Source: Rhizomys pruinosus
Taxonomy: Eukaryota > Chordata > Mammalia > Rodentia > Spalacidae
DNA length: 64,000 bases
Direction: 5' to 3'
Assembly (NCBI GenBank): GCA_009823505.1
Contig: VZQC01012403.1
Location: 1,537,969-1,601,968 of the forward strand
The position numbers and the translations under genes were made by a program. The notes beneath the pieces are model-generated. The model saw only the letters and a list, made by a program, of their open reading frames with translations. It was not told the origin of the DNA and did not search any database. This document shows, in pieces, positions 60,080 through 64,000 of this stretch. Numbering within the stretch: position 1 is the first letter of the stretch; every line of letters begins with the position of its first letter.

Positions 60080-61284
60080 AAAGGCTATATAACACGAAAC
60101 AAAATGCCAGACAGGAGAAACTTCTTTTTGTCTTGTTAAATTAGCCTAAGAGACTCGCAGTAACACAGACTATTGCCACAGCCATTGCTTGCCTCCCAGA
60201 ATTTCAAGGTAAGACCCTTTTACTGAAGACAGGACATACTTCAGATGCAATTCTTGGAAGAGTGGAGCAGGAAATGACCTGAAAACCTCCTTCCTGAAGC
60301 TAACCAGTTCTCATAGTATCAGAGGATTCTATGCAAGCTGCCAAGGGAGAAAATCAATCAATGGTCAAACCCAGCTGTAAAGCCTAATAACCATAATAAT
60401 GACCATCTGGCAAGCACCATTACAGAGCATCACAACTGGTGAAATGCATAGAATAGGTGTCTGTGGCATGCCCAGCCCTAAGTGACATATCTACCATGTA
60501 TCCTCTACACCTAAGGCTCAGAGAACAAAGCAGAACCGGTGGCAGAGAGAATATTAGTGCATCTCTCAACTCTCACTAGTAAAGTTTCCTCATGCAAAAG
60601 ATGGTGATTAACATGGAAAGCTACAACTGGCCAAAATGTAGAGAATAAGAGACTGCAGAGTGTGTGCCTACCGCTAGGAATCCTATATTAAACCTCACCC
60701 ACCCAGGGCTCTGGGACCATTGTGGAAGAGGGGGCAGAAAGACTGTAAGAACCAGGGGTGGTTAAAGAAAAAGCAGAATTTTCCAGGCAGCTGAGAACTT
60801 GCTCATAGGAACTTACAGAAATGGTGACACCACACACAAGACCCAAGCAAACTCAAACAAGATGAAAACCCAGAACTTAAGTAGGGAAATGAGAAAGAAG
60901 AAACTACTGGAAGCTGATCACTGTTGGGTGAGGAAGAGAGTTGATCTTTAAGAGAGTGACAGTAGATGAGTTGACAATCCTCCGGAGGATGAACTTACAC
61001 TGAAGGACAACTGGGGACACAAATTTGACTTAATAGGCCTTAACATGTATGACAGAATGCATGAAATGTGACAGGCCAGCTATGGAGGTGGTGCAGATAG
61101 GAGAGGGTGTCTGAATATGTTTAAGAGGTCTTATACAAAATGCACAAAAATTCAATTAAAATGAAAAATAATTGTAAATAGATGGAACAATAGATATGAC
61201 TGTTTTGAATCTGTGGGTACCTAAATGATATACATCCATATCACAATCTTGAAACTGTATGCACCTAAATGGCATATATCTGCT

Positions 61285-61405
61285 GTTTATATGTTAGTTT
61301 TCATCTAAGCTCATAAGCTTTTATTACACTTTGTTATATGTTAATATGTTATATGTTGTTTATATGTTAATGTTCATCTAAGCTCATAAGCTTTTATTAC
61401 ACTTC
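61285..61405 (+). repeat. Two-copy ~70-bp direct repeat
   Basis: TTCATCTAAGCTCATAAGCT and TTTATTACACTT occur at about 61300 and 61373, preceded by TTTATATGTTA in both copies. Confidence 0.85.
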
Positions 61406-61499
61406 ATAATATAATGATTGCAAAATGCTGACAAGTGATAATGTTGTAGCTCAGAGTAATGATTGATCCCTCAGAAATGGCTCCATAGACTGAATATCT

Positions 61500-61842
61500 C
61501 CCTTAAAATTCATGTGTTAGCAGTCCCAGAAAAACAAAAGATGAATGGTATTGAATGGTATCCCTCATCTGTGGATATAGTACCAAGTACCTAGTTGTAA
61601 GACAAACTGAGCAACATTAATGCTATATTCCTCATGATCTGAAAGGAACTGTGCTCTTATATTGTGAATCGCTAAACAGGTTCTAGAATTAATCTACCAT
61701 TTCTTTTCAGAACTTGAATTTTTGGTATATGATGGAGGGTATGTATGCATCTTTTAGAGTAATATAAAATTAAAATGGAAAAGTACAAATCAAGAAATAT
61801 GATATGGTAATAACATAATTTGTTTTCAAAAGATACATTTTT
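61500..61842 (+). mobile_element. LINE-1 3' fragment
   Basis: AGCAGTCCCAGAAAAACAAA and TCCCTCATCTGTGGAT match the ORF2 end/3' UTR junction seen near 26205, followed by about 250 bp of 3' UTR up to a B1. Confidence 0.7.
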
Positions 61843-61983
61843 AGTCTTTTTGAGACAGGCTACAGGGAGTGTAGCCTCAGCTGTCCTGTAACTCACTCTG
61901 TAGACCAGGCTGGACTTGAACTCACAAAGATCCGCCTGCCTCTGCCTCCCTCCTTTAAAGGCATGCACCACCACGCCCGGCTA
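61843..61983 (-). mobile_element. B1 SINE
   Basis: Complement of B1 ending CACCACGCCCGGCT, with an internal variation near 61860-61880. Confidence 0.9.
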
Positions 61984-62699
61984 AGATACACTTTTAATAG
62001 AGGTGCAATGTATCAGGCCGGTGTAACTTGGCCTTTCTGGGTGCTTAATGCCATACTTAATACCCACACCAATTTGGTCAAGGGACCTAAGGGACAACGT
62101 TGTTCCCTGCCCTCAAAGGTCAGTCAAGTCTTAGGGGATTATGTATGGGAGCATCTCTTGAAATGTTCTAGAAATGTGGGTCACCAGTCTTCCTGTTCAG
62201 GGAGGTCTTGGAGATCCACTGATGGAACTTCGGCCAGTGTCCGCCCTATAAAGAGGAAAGTCTGCTCATGCCTCAGAAAAGGAAGCCTGGTCTAGCAAGA
62301 CCTAATTTTGTCCTCAAGTGGATGGAACTGGCAAATGAAAAGCTGAAAGGAGCCAGGGGCTCCCATCATCCCCCCCAAAAAAACCCGGAGAGACTCCTGA
62401 GGAACAGATCCTCAACTGACCTCAAGAAAACAAAAACCTTAGTTAATCTGGGCTAACTGTGTGGCCTTAAGCATCCAAAAGGAAAGTAAAACCAGAAATA
62501 AATAATCAGTAAGACCAGAGAAACTACTGCAGATATAAAACATGGGACCTTAGTAAAAAAAAAGACAAAAAGTAAAAAGAGAGCACCGTTGTTTGGCCTG
62601 TCTTCAATTCTTACTGGCAAGTGCATCTACTCTGTGGCTGCCACTACTTTTGCCACTCCTCAAAGACACGAGACACAGCTTTTTTTTCTATTTTTATAA
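61984..62699. other. Unidentified segment
   Basis: Two overlapping plus-strand frames (61963-62295, 62268-62456) look too proline- and lysine-rich to judge, and no family is recognised. It could be an old retroelement or processed-transcript piece. Confidence 0.35.
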
Positions 62700-63570
62700 T
62701 GTTTTATATAATTCATAAAACAGCGCTTGTATAAAAATTCACACAAAGTTACTGGAGAGCATACAATTTCCAAAAATGTCCTGGGTTTTTGATACATTCA
62801 GTTTTTCTAAGGACACACTCAAATCAAAGACAAAATGCTGACATGATGTAGTATTTCATTATCTTTGGTAAAGCTATTCTCATTATTTGATCTCTTTAAA
62901 GCAGTAACTCTGATATCCACTTTGTGCAGGGAGACAAAGCTTTTTAACCTTCCAATATGGACTGAAGACTCATGTCTTTCCAAGAGTCCTCCAAACCTTC
63001 AATGCCAGATGGCGACTACTGAGATACCCAGCTTGTGGACTAAGCAGCTAAGGGGATTTCAGCCTCATCAGAGTATAGACTGCCATTGTTGGACTCCCTG
63101 GGCTGTATCATAGAGGCCAGTACAGGGGGATCAAGACAGGATGTGTGCTTACTGGACTTCATTTGGGGGACCATGGGAGGGAAAGACCCCAGTGTGGAGC
63201 ACAAGGGCAAGATTGATGGTTGTTTGGGCTTGCCAAGGAGGAACCTTCGAGCACTTCCTTAAGGAAAACATGACATCTTTTAGAAAAAAAAATCCTCAAA
63301 TTCAGGAGATATGTGTATGTATGTATATATATATATATGTATATGTATAAATATATATAAGTAATACAAGTTAGAGAGAACAACAACAAAAGAACTAGGA
63401 AAAAAACTCTGGAAAGACTCAGAAAAAGATGCAAGACATATATGGCAGAGTGCAGGGACTCAGGTGGGGTCGGAGGCATGGAAAGGGAAGTGACTCAAAA
63501 TTCGATTGAGAAATTATGTATGATTTATGGAAAAAGTTTAATAACAATAAAATATTAAAATTTAAAAAAT
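62700..63570 (+). mobile_element. Composite repeat ending in a LINE-1 3' tail
   Basis: The last part (about 63400-63570) has AAAAAGATGCAAGACATA and AATAAAATATTAAAA as in LINE-1 3' UTRs. The segment 63189-63290 matches 13405-13485. The first 450 bp are unrecognised; they may be a longer 3' UTR variant. An AT microsatellite lies at 63320-63358. Confidence 0.45.
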
Positions 63571-64000
63571 CATGTGTTAGAAACAGTTCTCAACAAAACA
63601 GTGGTAGGATACAGGACCACCTCTAATAAGGTACATAGAGTCATTAGAACTCTGTGTCATAAAGAGATTAGTATTGATTAGTAATATATAATGAAAAACT
63701 ACACAACTCTGGAAATATACTGCAGGAGAAAACCTAGATATTTTTGTTGATGAAACTGACTTATTGCATAGTATATCAAATTAAAGATCCACAAAACAAA
63801 TCATTTATGTGCTTGATTTCCTTAAAATTGAAACCTTTGCTCTCTGATTGGCAATTCCAAGAAAATAAGAATGCAAGATATAGGACTGAGAAACAAAAAT
63901 TACATGTTTGATAAAAGATAGTGGTTCAACATATATAAAAATATTATAACTTAATAAAATGAACAATCCATTAAAATAAGCCTAACCTCTGAAAGAGATA

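Larger units (their letters stand above)
58385..61170 (+). mobile_element. Old LINE-1 3' half
   Basis: ORF2 C-terminal DNA (TATTTACCAGCTACACATC) split by a B2 (58459-58704) and a B2/B3 (58852-59070). It resumes at 59075 and leads into a long purine-rich and 3' UTR region with CCCACCCAGGGCTCTGGG near 60700, similar to 52380. Confidence 0.72.

Overview
The window is mammalian genomic DNA from a rodent, most likely a muroid. It is packed with B1, tRNA-like B2, B3 and RSINE/B4 SINEs, long LINE-1 pieces on both strands, a URR1 hAT fossil and two ERV solo LTRs. Its only recognisable host genes are T-cell receptor alpha/delta variable (V) segments, so this is part of the TRA/TRD V cluster. The species cannot be named from the sequence; the B2 consensus differs from that of mouse or rat as I know it.

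The V array runs mostly on the minus strand, so locus 5'->3' is high to low coordinate. The segments are: a TRAV7/TRAV12-type V (48740-49269); a human TRAV19/mouse TRAV16-type V whose leader has CTG where ATG is expected (42055-42588); a TRAV6/TRAV9-type V (30557-31024); a decayed TRAV14/19-type V (about 24240-24640); an inverted TRAV22-type V exon on the plus strand (14710-14990); a minus-strand leader with a degenerate V (about 14140-14547); and a human TRDV1/mouse TRAV15-DV6-type V (11981-12533). The order TRAV19, TRAV22, TRDV1 agrees with the human order, so the TRAV22-like exon appears to be flipped in place. Five V exons end in a heptamer, a 23-bp spacer and a nonamer, where RAG would join them to 12-bp-spacer elements downstream of the window.

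Between the V segments lies retroelement debris. A nearly full-length LINE-1 (17061-23544) has an exact 15-bp target duplication. Two related solo LTRs (9711-10270 and 32887-33471) each have an exact 6-bp duplication. A B2 SINE is split by a 2.2-kb insert (35554-37753). A PPP1R26 pseudogene occupies about 55560-58330 on the minus strand. Minisatellites include a roughly 65-bp array at 30156-30556 that repeats the nonamer and spacer of the adjacent V segment's recombination signal, and a 54-bp array at 38540-38975.

No other host coding gene, tRNA, rRNA or CRISPR array was found. The remaining open reading frames are LINE-1, SINE or simple-repeat reading frames or chance ORFs.
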